DNA of 64,000 nt from Chloranthus sessilifolius (GCA_021018995.1 CM037588.1:85161765-85225764); one strand, 5' to 3'; positions 1 to 14,370 are shown, counted from the stretch's first letter. The notes: generated by a model not told the origin, from the letters alone. Program-made: numbers and translations.

Positions 1-3000
1 AATGCTTTAACTTGACTGCTGATATGGGAATGCTTGAACGTGAATGCTTGAATGTGAATGCTTGAACATGATTACTTACACATGCATGCTCAACCGATAG
101 TGACACGTTTGAGTGTGAATGCTAGAATGTGTGAATGCTTGAACATGAATGCTCGAAAGTGAATGCACGAACATGAATGGACGAACATGAATCCTTGAAC
201 GTGAATGCTGGAACGGGAATGGTTGAACCTGAATGCTTGAACCTAAAAGCTTGAGTGTGATTGCTAATACGTGAATGCTTGAACATGAATGCTTGAACGT
301 GAATGCGTAAACCTATTTGCTTGAAAATGAATGCTTGATAGATAGTGACAAGCTAGAACGTGAATTCTTGAACATGAATGCTTGACCTGAATGCTTGAAT
401 GTGAATGATTGAACATGAATGCTTGAACGTGAATACTTGAACATGGATGCTTGAACATGAATGGTTGATAGATAGTGACACACTTAAACGTGAATGGTTG
501 AACTTGAATGCTTGGACGAGATTGCTTGAACGAGAATGCATGAACATGAATACTTGAACATGAATGGTTGAACGTGAATGCTTGATAGATAGTGACATGC
601 TAAAATGTGAATGCTTGAACATGAATGTGTGAACATGAATGGGTGAACATGAATGCTTGAGCATGAATGCTTGAACCTGATTGCTTGAACATGAATGCTT
701 GAAAACGGATGCTTCAGAGGTAGTGAAATGCTTGAACCTGAATGCTTGAACATGATTGCTTGAACATCAATGCAAGAACGTGAATGCTAAAACTTTAATG
801 CTTCAACCTAAATGCTTGAATGTGATTGCTAAAACATGAATGCTTGAACAAGATTTCTCGCATGTGAATTCTTGAACGTGAATGCTTGAACATGAATCCT
901 TAAACCTGAATGCTTGAAATTGAATGCTTGAACCTAAATCATTGAACGTTAATGCTTGAATGTGATTGCTTGAGCATTAATTCATGAACGTGAATGCTTG
1001 AATGTGAATGCTTAACGTGAATACTTGAACAAGGATGCCCGAACGTGAATGCTTGATAGATAGTGAGACGCTTAAATGTGAATGCTTGAACATCAATGCT
1101 TGCACGTGAATGCTTGAACAAGATTGCATGAACGTGAATGCTTAAACATGAATGAAAGTTCTCGAATGCTTGAATGTGAATTCTTAAATGGGAATGCTTG
1201 AACGTGAATGCTTGGACATGAATGCTTGAGCATGAATCCTTGATAGATAGTGACATGCTTGAACATGAAAGCTTGATAGATAGTTTCACGCTTGAACGTG
1301 AATGCTAGAACATGTGAATTCTTGAACGTGAATTATTGAACGGGAATGCTTGAACCTGAATATTTTCACGTGAATGCTTCAACATGAATGCATGAACATG
1401 AGTGCTAGATAGATAGTTTCATGCTTGAACGTGAATGCTTTAACATGTGAATTCTTGAACGGGAATGATTGAACTTGAATATTTGAATGTGATTGCTTGA
1501 GCATGAATGCTTGAACAGGAATGTTTGAACTTGAATGCTTGAACGTGAATGATTGATAGATAGTTGTACGCTTGGACGTGAAGGGTTGAATGTGAATGCA
1601 TGAACAAGAATGCTTGAATGTGAATACTTGAACATGAATGCTTGAACATGGTAGTTTGCATGTGAATGCTTGAGCGTGAATGCCTGATAAATAGTCACAT
1701 GCTTAAACATGATTGCTTGAACATGACTGCTTGCACATGAATGCTTCAACGTGTGAAAGCTCGAACGTGAATGCTCGAACGTGAATGCTCGAACATGAAT
1801 GCTTGAACATGAATGCTTGAACCTGAATGCTTGAACCTAAATGCTTAAACGTGAATGCTTGAACATGAATGCTTGAACCTGAATGCTTGAACGTGAATGT
1901 TTGAACGTGATTGCTTGAACGTGAATGCTGGAACGTGAATGTTAGAACTAGAACGCTTGACCGTGATTGCTAGAACGTGAATGCTTGAACATGAATGCTC
2001 GAACATGAATGCTTGAACATGAATGCTTGAACATGAATGTTTAATCCTGAATGCTTGTACCTAAATGCTAAAACGTGATTGCTCGAACGTGAATACTTGA
2101 ATGTGAAGGCTTGAACGAGAATGCTTGAACATGTATGCTTGGACGTGAATACTTGAACATGGATGCTTGATAGATAGTGACACGCTTAAACGTGAATGCT
2201 TGAACTTGAAATCATGCACATCAATGTTTGAACGTGATTTCTTGAACGTGAATGCTTGTACCTGAATGCTTGAACGTGATTGCTTGACTGGGAATACTTC
2301 AACGTGAATGCTTGAACGTAAATTCTTGAACGTGAATGCTTGAACGTGAATTCTTGAATGTGAATGCTTGAACATGAAAGCTTGAACATGAATGCTTGAG
2401 CGTGAATGCTTGATAGATAGTGCCATGCATGAAAGTGAATGCTTGAATGGGAATGCTTGAACATTACTTCTTGCATGTGAATGCTTGATAGATTGTCACA
2501 CGCATATATGTGAATGCTTGAAAATGACTGCTTGCACGTGAATGCTTGACATGAATGTTGGAACGTGAATGCTTCAACCTGAATGATTGAATGTGAATGC
2601 TTGAACATGACTTCTTGCATGTGAATGCTTGAACATGATTGCTTCATAAATAGTCACACGCTTAAACGTGATTGCTTGAACGTGATTGCTTGAACATGAT
2701 TGCTTGCATGTGAATGCTTCAACGTGAATGCTTCAACGTGTGAATGCTCGAACATGAATGCTCAAACGTGAATGCTCGAACATGAATGCCTGAAAATGAA
2801 TGCTTGAACATGAATGTTTAAAAATGAATGCTTCAGAGATAGTGACATGCTTGAACGTGAAAGCTTGAAATTGAATTCTTGAACCTGAATGCTTGAGCGT
2901 GAATGCATGAACGTGAATGCTTGAACCTGAATGCTTAAGCGTGATTTCTTGAACATGAATGGTCGAACGTGAATGATCGAACATGAATGCTTGAACGTTA

Positions 3001-6000
3001 ATACATGAATGTGAGTGCTTGAACGTGAATGCTTAAACCTGAATGCTTGGACCTGAATGCTTGAACGTTAATACTTGAATTTGAAGGCTTTAACGAGAAT
3101 GCTTGAAAGTGAATGCTAGGACGTGAATACTTGAACGTGGATGCCAGAACGTGAATGCTTGATAGATAGTGACACGCTTAAACATGAATGCTTGAACATG
3201 AAAGCTAGCATGTGAATGCTTGAACGGGAATGCTTGAACGTGAATGCTTTTACATGAATGCTTGAATGTGATTGCATGACTGTGAATACTTGGCCGTAAA
3301 TGCTTGAATGGGAATGCTTGAACGTGAATGGTTAATAGATAGTGGCACGCTTGAACGTAAATACTTGAACGTGAATGCTAGATAGATAGTTACATGCTTG
3401 GATGTGAATGCTTGATAGATAGTTATACGCTTGAATGTGAATGCTTGAACATGTGAATTCTGGAATGGGAATGCTTGAACCTAAATATTTGAACGTGAAT
3501 GCCTGAACATGAATGTTTCAACGTGAATGCTTGAACTTGAAAGCATGAACACAAATGCTTGAACGTTAATGCATGAACATGAATGCTTGAACGTGAATGC
3601 TTGGACATGAATGCTTGAACATGATTGCTTGAACAAGACTGCTTGCATCTGAATGCTTGAACGTGAATGCTTAAAAGATATTGACACACTTGAACGTGAA
3701 TGCGTGATAGACAATTACACGCTTGAACGTGAATGTTATAATGTGAATGCATGAACATGAATTCTTGAACGTGAATGCTGGAACGTCAATGCATGGACGT
3801 GAATGCTTAAACTTGACTGCTTGCACGGGAATGCTTGAACATGAATGCTTGAATGTGAATGCTTGAACATGAATACTTACACATGAATGCTCGACAGATA
3901 GTGACACGCTTGAACGTGAATACTTGAACATGAATGGCTGAACATGAATGCTCGAATGAAAATGCTCGAACGTGAATGGTCAAACATGAATGCTTGAACG
4001 TGAATGCCGGAATAGGAATTCTTGAACCTGAGTGCTTGAACCTAAATGCTTGAACGTGATTGCTAGAAGTGAATGCTTGAACATGAATGCACGAACGTGA
4101 ATGCTTGAATGTGAATGATTAATCCTGAATGCTTGATAGATAGTGACAAACTTGAACGTGAATTCTTTAAAATGAATTCTTAACCTGAATGCTTGAACGC
4201 GAATGCTTGAATGTTAATACTTGAACATTGATGCCTAAACATTAATGCTCGATAGATAGTGACACACTTAAACGTGAATGCTTGAACGTTAATGCTTGGA
4301 CATGATTGCTTGAACGTGAATGCTTGAACATGAATACTTGAACATGAATGGTTGAACGTGAATGCTCGACAAATAGTGACACACTAAAACGTGAATGCTT
4401 GAACATGAAAGCTCGAATGTGAATGCTCCAACATGAATGCTGGAACATGAATGCTCAAACTTAAATGGGTGAACATGAATGCTTGAGCATGAATGATTGA
4501 ACCTGATTGCTTGAACATGAATGCTTGAAAATGGATACTTGAGAGGTATTGAAATGCTTGAACGTGAACCCTTGAAATTAAATGCTTGAACTTGAATGCT
4601 TGAACGTGAACGCTTGAACCTGATTGCTTGAACATCAATGCTGGAACGTGAATGCTTAAACCTGAATGATTGAACGTGATTCCTAGAACGTGAATGCTTG
4701 AACATGAATTCTCGAACATGAATGCTTGAACGTGAATCCTTGAAATGAATGCTTAAACCTGAATGCTTGAACCTGAATCATTGAACGGTAAGGCTTGAAT
4801 GTGATTGCTTGAGCATGAATACTTCAACGTGAATGCCTAACTGGAATACTTGAACATAGATGCCCGAAATGAATGCTTGATAGATAGTGAGACACTTAAA
4901 CGTGAATGCTTGAACATGAATGCTTGCAGGTGGATGCTTGAACGTGAATGCTTGAACATGATTGCTTGAACATGAATGATTGAACATGAATGCAAGTACT
5001 TGAATGCTTGAACGTGATTGCTTGACCGTGAATACTTGAACGTGAATGCTTGAACGTGAATTCTTGACGTGAATGCTTGAACGAGAATGCTTGGACATGA
5101 ATGCTTGAACGTGAATGCTTGACCGTGAATACTTGAACATGAATGCTTGAATGTGAATTCTTGACGTGAATGCTTGAATGAGAATGCTTCGACATGAATG
5201 CTTGAATGTGAATGCTTGATTGATAGTGACATGCTTGGACGTGAATGCTTGAACGTGAATCCTTGATAGATAGTGACATGCTTGAATGTGAATGCTTTAA
5301 CGTGAATGCTTGAACGTATTAATTCTTGAATTAGAATGCTTGAACCTGAATATTTGAACGTGAATGCTTGAACATGAGTTCTAGATAGATAGTTTCTTGC
5401 CTTAATGTGAATCCTTGAACCTGAATGCTTGAAGCTTGAACGTGTGAATTCTTGAACGGGAATGATTGAACCTGAATATTTGAATGTGAATGCTTGAACA
5501 TGAATGCTTGATAGATAGTGACACTCTTGAACGTGAATGTTGGATAGTTAGTAGCACGCTTGGACGTGAATGCTTGAATGTGAATGCATGAACTTGAATG
5601 CTTGAACATGAATGCTTGAACATGACTATTTGCACATGAATGCTTGAGTGTGAATGGTTGATAAATAGTCACACGCTTAAACATGAATGCTTGAACATGA
5701 CTGCTTGCACATGAATGCTTGAACATGAATGCTTGAACGTGAATGCTTGGACATGAATGCTTGAGCGTGATTGCTTGAACAAGATAGCTTGCATGTGAAT
5801 GCTTGAAAGATATTGACACGCTTGAACGTGTATGCGTGATAGACAATTACACGCTTGAACATGAATGCTATAATGTGAATGCATGAACATGAATTCTTGA
5901 ACGTGAATGCTGGAACGTCAATGCATGGACGTCAATGCTTAAACTTGACTGCTTGCACGGGAATGCTTGAACATGAATGCTTGAATGTGAATGGTTGAAC

Positions 6001-9000
6001 ATGAATACTTACACATGAATGCTCGACAGATAGTGAAACACTTGAACGTGAATACTTGAACATGAATGCTTGAACATGAATGCTCAAACGAAAATGCTTG
6101 AACGTGAATGGTCGAACATGAATGCTTGAACGTGAATGTCGGAATAGGAATTCTTGAACCTAAATGCTTGAACGTGATTGCTAGAATGTGAATGCTTGAA
6201 CATGAATGCACGAACATGAATGCTTGAATGTGAATGATTAATCCTGAATGCTTGATAGATAGTGACAAACTTGAACGTGAATTCTTTAAAATGAATTCTT
6301 AACCTGAATGCTTGAACGTGAATAATTGAACGTGAATGATTGAAAGCCAATACTTGAACGTGAATGTTTGAATGTTAACACTTGAACATTGATGCCTGAA
6401 CATTAATGCTTGATAGATAGTGACATGCTTAAACGTGAATGCTTGAACGTTGATGCTTGGACATGATTGCTTGAACGTGAATGCTTGAACATGAATACTT
6501 GAACATGAATGGTTGAACGTGAATGCTCGACAAATAGTGACACACTAAAACGTGAATGCTTGAACATGAAAGCTCGAACGTGAATGCTCCAACATGAATG
6601 CTCGAACTTGAATGGGTGGACATGAATGCTTGAGCATGAATGATTAAACCTGATTGCTTGAACATGAATACTTGAAAATGGATACTTGAGAGGTATTGAA
6701 ATGCTTGAATGTGAACCCTTGAAATTAAATGCTTGAACTTGAATGCTTGAACGTGAATGCCTAACCGGAATACTTGAACATAGATGCCCGAAAGTGAATT
6801 CTAGATAGATAGTGAGACACTTAAACGTGAATGCTTGAAAATGAATGCTTGCAGGTGGATGCTTGAACGTGAATGCTTGAACATGATTGCTTGAACGTGA
6901 ATGATTGAACATGAATGCAAGTTCTTGAATGCTTGAACGTGATTGCTTGACCGTGAATACTTGATCGTGAATGCTTGAACGCGAATTCTTGACGTGAATG
7001 CTTGAACGAGAATGCTTGGACATGAATGCTTGAACGTGAATGCTTGACCGTGAATACTTGAACATGAATGCTTGAACGTGACTTCTTGATGTGAATGCTT
7101 GAACGAGAATGCTTGATTGATAGTGACATGCTTGGACGCGAATGCTTGAACGTGAATCCTTGATAGATAGTGACATGCTTGAATGTGAATGCTTTAACGT
7201 GAATGCTTGAACGTGTTAATTCTTGAATTGGAATGCTTGAACCTGAATATTTGAACGTGAATGCTTGAACATGAGTGCTAGATAGATAGTTTCTTGCCTT
7301 AATGTGAATCCTTGAACCTGAATGCTTGAAGCTTGAGCGTGTGAATTCTTGAATAGGAATGATTGAACCTGAATATTTGAATGTGAATGCATATTTGAAT
7401 GTGACTGCTTAAACTTGAATGCTTGAACATGAATGCTTGATAGATAGTGACACTCTTGAACGTGAATGTTGAATAGTTAGTAGCACGCTTGGACGTGAAT
7501 GCTTGAATGTGAATGCATGAACTTGAATGCTTGAACGTGAATGCTTGAACATGACTATTTGCACGTGAATGCTTGAGTGTGAATGGTTGATAAATAGTCA
7601 CACGCTTAAATGTGAATGCTTGACCATGACTGCTTGCACATGAATGCTTGAACATGAATGCTTGAACGTGTGAATGCTCAAACATGAATGCTCGAACGTG
7701 AAAGCTCAAACATGAATGCTTGAATGTGAATGCTTGAACCTGAATGCTTGAACATGAATCTTTGAACGTTATTGCTTGAACGTGGATGCTGGAACATGAA
7801 AGCTTGAACCAGAATGCTTGAACGTCATTGCTAGTATGTGAATGCTTGAACATGAATGGTCGAACTTGAATGATCGAACATTGATGCTTGAACATGAATG
7901 CTTGAACGTAAATGCTTAAATGTGAATGCTTGAATGTGAATGCTTAAACCTGAATTCTTGTACCTTATTGCTTGAACATGATTGCTCGAATGTTAATACT
8001 TGAATGCGATGGCTTGAGTAAAAATGCTTGAATGTGTATGCTTGGACATGAATACTTGAACGTGGATGCCTAAACGTGGATGCTTGATAGATAGTGATGC
8101 GCTTAAACGTGAATGCTTGAACATGAAATCTTGCACGTGAATGCTTGAACGTGATTGCTTGAACGTGAATGCTTGTACCTGAATGCTTGAACATGAATGC
8201 ATGACCATGAATGCTTGGACGTGAATGCTTGGACATGAATGCTTGAACGTGAATGCTTGAACAAGACTGCTTGCATGTGAATGCTTGATAGATATTGGCA
8301 CGCTTGAACGTGAATGCTTGATAGACAATTGCACGCTTGAACGTGAATGCATGAACATGAATTCTTGAACGTGAATGCTAGAACATCAATGCATGGACGT
8401 GAATGCTTGAACTTGACTGCTTGCATGGGAATGCTTGAACGTGAATGCTTGAATGTGAATGATTCAACATGAATACTTACACATGAATGCTTGACATATA
8501 GTGACATGCTTGAACGTGAATGCTTGAACATGAATGCTTGAACATGAATGCTTGAACATGAATAGGGGAACATAAATGATCGAACGTGAATGGTCGAACA
8601 TGAATGCCTTAACATGAATGCTTGAATGTGAATGCTGGAATGGGAATTCTTGAACCTGAATGCTTGAACGTGATTACTAGAACGTGAATGTTTGTACATG
8701 AATGCATGAACATGAATGCTTGAATGTGAATGATTAAACTTGAATTCTTGATAGATAGTGATGAGCTTGAACGTGAATTCTTCACTTGAATGCTTGAACG
8801 TGAATGATTGAAAGAGTATAGCTAAACGTGAATGCTTGAACATGAATGCTTGAATGTTAATACTTGAACATGGATGCCTGAACATGAATGCTTGATTGAT
8901 AGAGACACGCTTAAACGTGAATGCCTGAATGTGAATGCTTGGACGTGATTGCATGAACGTGAATGCTTGAACATGAATACTTGAACATGAATGGTTGAAC

Positions 9001-10746
9001 GTGAATGCTCGACAGATAGTGACACGCTAAAACGTGAATGCTTGAATGTGAATGCTTGAACATGAAAGCTCGAACGTGAATGCTCCAATGTGAATGCTCG
9101 ACAGATAGTGACACGCTAAAACGTAAATGCTTGAATGTGTGAATGCTTGAACGTGAATGCTTGAACGTGAAAGCTCGAACGTGAATGCTCCAACATTAAT
9201 GCTCAAACGTGAATGCACGAACTTGAATGGGTGAACATGAATGGTTGAGCGTGAATGATTAAACCTGATTGCTTGAACGTGAATGCTGGAAATTAAATGC
9301 TTGAACCTGAATGCTTGAACATGATTGCTTGAACGTCAATGCTGGAATGTGAATGCTTAAACCCGAATGCTTGGACATGATTGCTAGAACGTGAGTCCTT
9401 GAACATGAATTCTCGAACATGAATGCTTGAACATGAATCCTTGAACATGAATGCTTAAACCTGAATGCTTAAACCTGAATCATTGAACGTTAATGCTTGA
9501 ACATGATTGCTTGAGCATGAATACTTGAACGGGAATGCTTAACGTGAGTACTTGAACATGGATGCCTGAATGTGAATGCTTGATAGATAGTGAGACGCTT
9601 AAATGTGAATGCTTGAACATGAATGCTTGCATGTGGATGCTTGAATGAGAATGCTTGAACCTGATTACTTGAAGGTGAATGATTAACATGAATGCAAGCA
9701 CCTGAATGCTTGAATGTGATTGCCTGACCGTGAATACTTGAACATGAATGCTTAAACATGAATTCTTGAACATGCATGCTTGAACGTGATTGCTTGGACA
9801 TGAATGCTTGAACGTGAATCCTTGATAGATAGTGATATGCTTGGACGTGAATACTTGAATGTGAATGCTTGAACGTGAATCCTTTATAGATAGTGACATG
9901 CTTAAATGTGAATGCTTGAACGTGTGAATTCTTGAACGGGAATGCTTGAACCTAAATATTTGAATGTGAATGCTTGAACAAGAATGCTAGATAGATAGTT
10001 TCATGCTTGAATGTGAATCCTTGAACGTGAATGGTCGAAGCTTGAATGTGTGAATTCTTAAATGGGGATGATTGAACCTGAATATTTGAACGTGAATGCT
10101 TGAACGAGAATGCTTGAACTTGAATGCTTGATAGATAGTGACACCCTTGAACATGAATGCTGGATAGATAGTTGCACGTTTGGACGTGAATGCTTGAGCA
10201 TGAATGCATGAACATGAATGCTTGAACGTCAATGCTTGAACATGAACGCTTGAACATGACTGTTTGCACATGAATGCTTGAGCGTGAATGCTTGATAAAT
10301 TGTCACACGCTTAAATGTGAATGCTTGAATGTGACAGCCTAAGCGTGAATGCTTCAACGTGTGAATGCTCAAACATGAATGCTCGAACGTGAATGGTCAA
10401 ACAGGAATACTTGAACATGAATGTTTAAACCTGAATGCTCGAACCTGAATGCTTCAATGTGAATGTTTGAGCGTGATTGCTTGAACGTGAATGCTGGAGC
10501 GTGAAAGCTTGAACCAGAATGCTTGAACGTTATTACTAGAACGTGAATGCTTGAACATGAATGATCGAACGTGAATGATCGAACATGAATGCTTGAACAT
10601 GAATGGTTGAACATAAATGCTTGAAGTGAATGCCTAAACCTGAATTCTTGTACCTAAATGCTTGAACGTGATTGCTCGAACATGAATACTTGAATGCGAC
10701 GGCTTGAACAAGAATGCTTGAACGTGTATGCCTGGACATGAATACT
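1..10746. repeat. 14-bp minisatellite array, left block
   Basis: The block is a head-to-tail array of a 14-bp unit, consensus TGAATGCTTGAACG. Every few hundred bases the unit is replaced by a longer one of about 33 bp carrying GATAGATAGTGACACGCTT. Unit variants are mostly single changes; AACG, AATG and AACA forms alternate throughout. No promoter, tRNA or non-repeat gene is seen in it. The minus strand of the consensus has no stop in any frame, so long minus-strand ORFs with a 14-residue period (FKHSRSSIHVQAFT-like) appear by chance of composition. I see no sign that they are genes. The array is cut at 10746 by the Athila-type element and resumes at 25128 after the ATACT duplication, so the two blocks were one. 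Its left end is outside the window. Confidence 0.95.
3680..7700. repeat. Higher-order duplication inside the minisatellite (about 2.1 kb)
   Basis: The order of variant units from 3680 to about 5600 is repeated from about 5812 to about 7500. Examples are the runs containing GATAGACAATTACACG at 3710 and 5840, the ACTTACACATGAATGCTCG run at 3880 and 6010, and the AATTCTTGAATT run at 5330 and 7220. The offset is about 2.13 kb in the first part and about 1.9 kb in the second, so one copy has gained or lost some units. More diverged copies of the same unit order follow near 8290-8520 and 9880-10100. This shows segmental, not only unit-by-unit, amplification. Confidence 0.8.
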
Positions 10747-12566
10747 TGTTGTTTCTTCTTAGTGTGCTTGATTTATGTGAGTTTTGAAAACAGATTTATT
10801 AAAGAAATATCAGCACAGTTAGAAGAGAATTAGCCTGCAAGATCAGGGCCAATTGTAGCAAGTTTTAAAAGTAAGTGAGTGAAAGATCGTCCACAGAGAA
10901 TTTGTCTAAAATGTAAGATAAACCTCAGGATCGAGGTACCAGATAGCTTCTTATCATATCTAGAAAAGCGATAAGATGAGAGGTTTGAATTTGTCACGTT
11001 AACAAACTAAAATAAAGAAAATTTAAACTAAATGATCGAGATCCGAGTTGGGGAGTGATTGAAACAAAGATGGAGAAGTAATATCTAAATCTGATTTGGT
11101 CTTTGAAATCTAATGAGAATAACTGCACTCAACAGAGGTGATCCAATCTTCATCGGCTACAACACAGATGTAAGAGAGATAAATCTAATTCAAGGATTAG
11201 GCTTACACTTATGGCTATGGTTCCACTTTAATGGCCACAAACCATCCAATAGTCTTTAATCCAAATCCTCAATTCAAACAATAAACATCACTATAAATCC
11301 GTAAGAGACTAGGTTACCAACACTAATTCAGGATTAATGAATCAAGGGAAATTGCATGCACAACAATGAATCTAAAGGAGTCTAATGTACTGAGGAGATC
11401 AGAGGGAACCCTTGACATGAGTCCAATGGAGAATGCATAGTTTACAGCAACCTTTTAAAATTCATCCTTACAATTTACAGAGCACGGCTTAACAGCTCTC
11501 GGATTTGCAGTCGTGGATGCAAACTCTCCTTTGAGTTACAGTAGTATCTCACAGCTCTCAAATGCAAGTACAAAGTAGGCTATTACAAGGATTGCAGACA
11601 AGATGTCAGGCTGGGAAATGGGGGATTAGAAATGAAACTCAAAATCTGGATGCCTCAATTGGGCAAATGCTTCGTCAATTTATAGCTTTCCCCAGGTCCA
11701 GCTCAGATGTGTATCAACCAATCAGAGGTTCTCAGATCTGTATTGACCAATGGTAGTCGAGCACGGGGATCGAGATCTGTTCTGGCCAATCAGAATTCCT
11801 CGATCTGTTTCAGCCAATCAGGTGAAAAAGGCATCAATTCTGTTATGCATTTTGAAAGTTTGTTAGAGTTTCTAGAAGTTCCCGCCAAGTTATTCCCTCT
11901 CTAGGTGCTCACGTGGGGTGGAATATTCCTTCGCTTTATGCTTAGAACCCTCTGGAATGTCCCTAGGTTTTAAAATGCATTGGGACGCGTGCAACAGATT
12001 ACTGAATTGCCCTTGTTAAAGCTGCGAATCTCCAGAATACCTTTTCGCAGAGCTTAGGGGCCTTTTCGCAAAGTGCTGTGACTTCTGAAGCTCTTTTCGC
12101 AATGTTCAATCTCTCTTCGAATTGTGTTTTCTCCTTTTCGCAAAGTTCAATCTTCTCTTGAAGTGTGTTTCTCCTTTTCAAAGTTCAATCTTCTCTTCGA
12201 GGAGTTCAGATGCTCTTGAAAGCTACACCTGAGTTTTAGTCCTTTCGCAGAGTTCAAGGTTCTTACGAAAGTGGTGTTCTTTGAAAAGAACTCAGAGTGC
12301 ATTTCTCTGCTCGAATTGTTCCTGCCCACAGTGTCTTTACCTCTTTACTTTAGACCTTTCAACTGCTGATGAGGTTGTTTCTTCACTTCCTTTCTTTGGA
12401 CTGACATGGATTGTCATCTTTTTGGCATTTTTAAGCTGCTTTTATGGTTAAGCCTGTCTTTATTGTTAGCTGCAACATAAGCACTTAAAACACTTATTTA
12501 GTTCTCTCAAAGGCCTATCAAGACTTAAGTTTAGGGGTGAAAAATGGTATTTTTCACTTGTCAACA
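10747..12566 (-). repeat. 3' LTR of the Athila-type element
   Basis: It is a direct copy of 23291-25127, with the equivalent TATA box at 11678-11684 and the TTCGCAAAG/TTCGAA cluster at about 12030-12300. It is slightly shorter than its partner because of many one- to few-base gaps and one small local duplication. Confidence 0.93.
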
Positions 12567-12604
12567 CACCCCCAAACCTAAGCTTTGCTAGTCCCTGAGC
12601 AAAG
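12567..12604 (-). promoter_or_regulatory. Polypurine tract and adjoining stem-loop
   Basis: On the minus strand AGGTTTGGGGGTG runs straight into the 3' LTR and is the expected plus-strand primer. Just before it, at 12583-12604, CTTTGCT and AGCAAAG pair around an 8-base loop. The same stem-loop sits in the same place in the second Athila-type element (39623-39644). Confidence 0.8.
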
Positions 12605-14370
12605 AAAAAAAAAAAAAAAAAAAACAAAGTAAAGAGCCACTTTTGTAGGGAGCACAGTTGCATTTAGCCTATGCAATAAGCCTTTTAAAACCCCTAGGTG
12701 ATCCCTAGTGGAGGAGTGAAATCTCCTGAGGGTTTTCAGTGAAGGTACCCACAAACTTCTTCAATAAGTTAGTTAAGATCACTGCAGTTCTGTTACAGCC
12801 ACTTTCCTCAATTGATTATTCGCACTTGCATCAGTTATTTTGTAAGAAGGTTTTTCAAGAAAGCTATCAGTTTAAAACTAAAATTCTGCAGTAATTCTTG
12901 TTACTACTCAGTCGATTTATGTCAGAGGCCATTTACGAGGAAAATTCTGAGCAGCTAGCCTTTGATTTAGGAATCCGCTTGATGTTGCCCTAATCATTGA
13001 TTTCAAACCCAATTCTCACGGATTTTCACTCAATAAGCAAATGAGAGGGTTAAAGCGATTCTGATCCTCGAATAGAGATGGCGAAGGAGCATAGGCATTG
13101 CTTTTAGTTATAAATTCACTGCTCCTTTCACCATAGATTACACAAATTCTTATCTCCATGTGATAGCTCAATCCATCAATGATCAGTAAGGACTTTTACT
13201 TGGGTTTGATTGTGGCTAATAGGTGGAATCTCTAAAAAGGGTTGGAAAGGTGTTCATATTTGAGAAGTCAGTCAAGGTCAGGAGGTTATATGCAAACCCA
13301 CTTTTCTTCAGCATAGTTTCATCTTCTTCTTTTGAATTTCCAAAGCCAAAGTGGCCATCTTTTTCTCTTTCTTTTTCAAACTTCCAATGAAAATGCCTTC
13401 TTTCTTTTGTTTTGCTCAAATATTTTTCTTTTTCGAATTAGCACTGACTGCATGCCACATTCCCTCTGATGTTTCATCATTGCCTTCAACTTTCAGCCTA
13501 CTTTTGCTATTAAATTGTTACTCAATTCACCTTCCCTCAGCTTTCTTCCCTTTCTCTTCTGACTTCTTAGGGTAGGGTTAGGCTAAATTAAACTAATGAG
13601 GTTTATTGGATGAGATTTCAAAGGATTCATCGATTTATATAGCTCAACTGGTGTGTATCAAGGGCAGTTTTAAAAGGTGGGGCTTTGTAAAGTTCAAACT
13701 GTTCAAACGGAGGCCTTACATCATGTCTTTAATATCATGAGTGCTATCAAAATATTTCAATTTGGATATGTGTAACTTCTATTGTAAGTAAGCAGATTCA
13801 CATAGTTCCTAAAAGCAGAAAAGATTGCCAAAGCATACCTCTAAAGAATACATTTCAGGCCCAAACCTCACTAGGTGTGGTTTTATATCAACTTCTTGAG
13901 GTATATCTTCACTGTTTTCCTTTATTTTAGGTTTACTAAAACATCAATTTTCTTTTGGAAATTTCCTGACATTTACTTCATGAAAGTCTTTAGAATTACA
14001 GTAGAAATTTATTTTTAAAAAAATAAATTTTAACTTCCTCATTTTTCAAAACAACAGGTGTGAAATGACTTCATTTTCTCAAAAATTTTACTGTTCATAA
14101 GCTGCAGCAAGCATTAACTTACTTATTCTATTGGCATACCTGCCATACCCCCAAACCAAAGGGGAGCAGGGTCCACACTGGTCCAAAACAGAGGAAAAAT
14201 ATAAGAAAGAAAAACAACAAAAGTAATAATGGCAAGAAGAATGTGAAATGCACAGAATATACACAAAATAGAATTTTCTATTACAACTTTATAACACAAA
14301 AGTACAAGGAGAGCTAATAATCGGGGTCAAAATCAGATATCATAGGTTGGTTCGTGGCTCCAAACTGGAG
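12605..14370 (-). other. 3' non-coding region of the Athila-type element
   Basis: There is an A-run at 12604-12624 and no convincing ORF. A block at about 12640-12760, around CCTAGGTGATCCCTAG and GGAGGAG, is strikingly similar to 39690-39811 of the second Athila-type element although most other non-coding parts of the two elements differ. The rest shows only AT-rich unique sequence. Confidence 0.7.
12640..12760 (-). other. Conserved non-coding block shared by both Athila-type elements
   Basis: Wording shared with 39690-39811 includes CCACTTT-GTAGGGA, CCCCTAGGTGATC-CTAG, GGAGGAG, CCTGAGGGTTT-CAGTGAAG and CCC-CAAACTTC. The block lies at the same distance from the polypurine tract in both elements. 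It is non-coding on both strands. Confidence 0.8.

Noticed and set aside
1-10746. Many minus-strand ORFs of 60-280 residues with S/H/Q-rich 14-residue repeats
   Set aside because: They follow from a stop-free reverse complement of the 14-bp unit and appear in all frames at once. They have no promoter, no unique sequence and no conserved ends.
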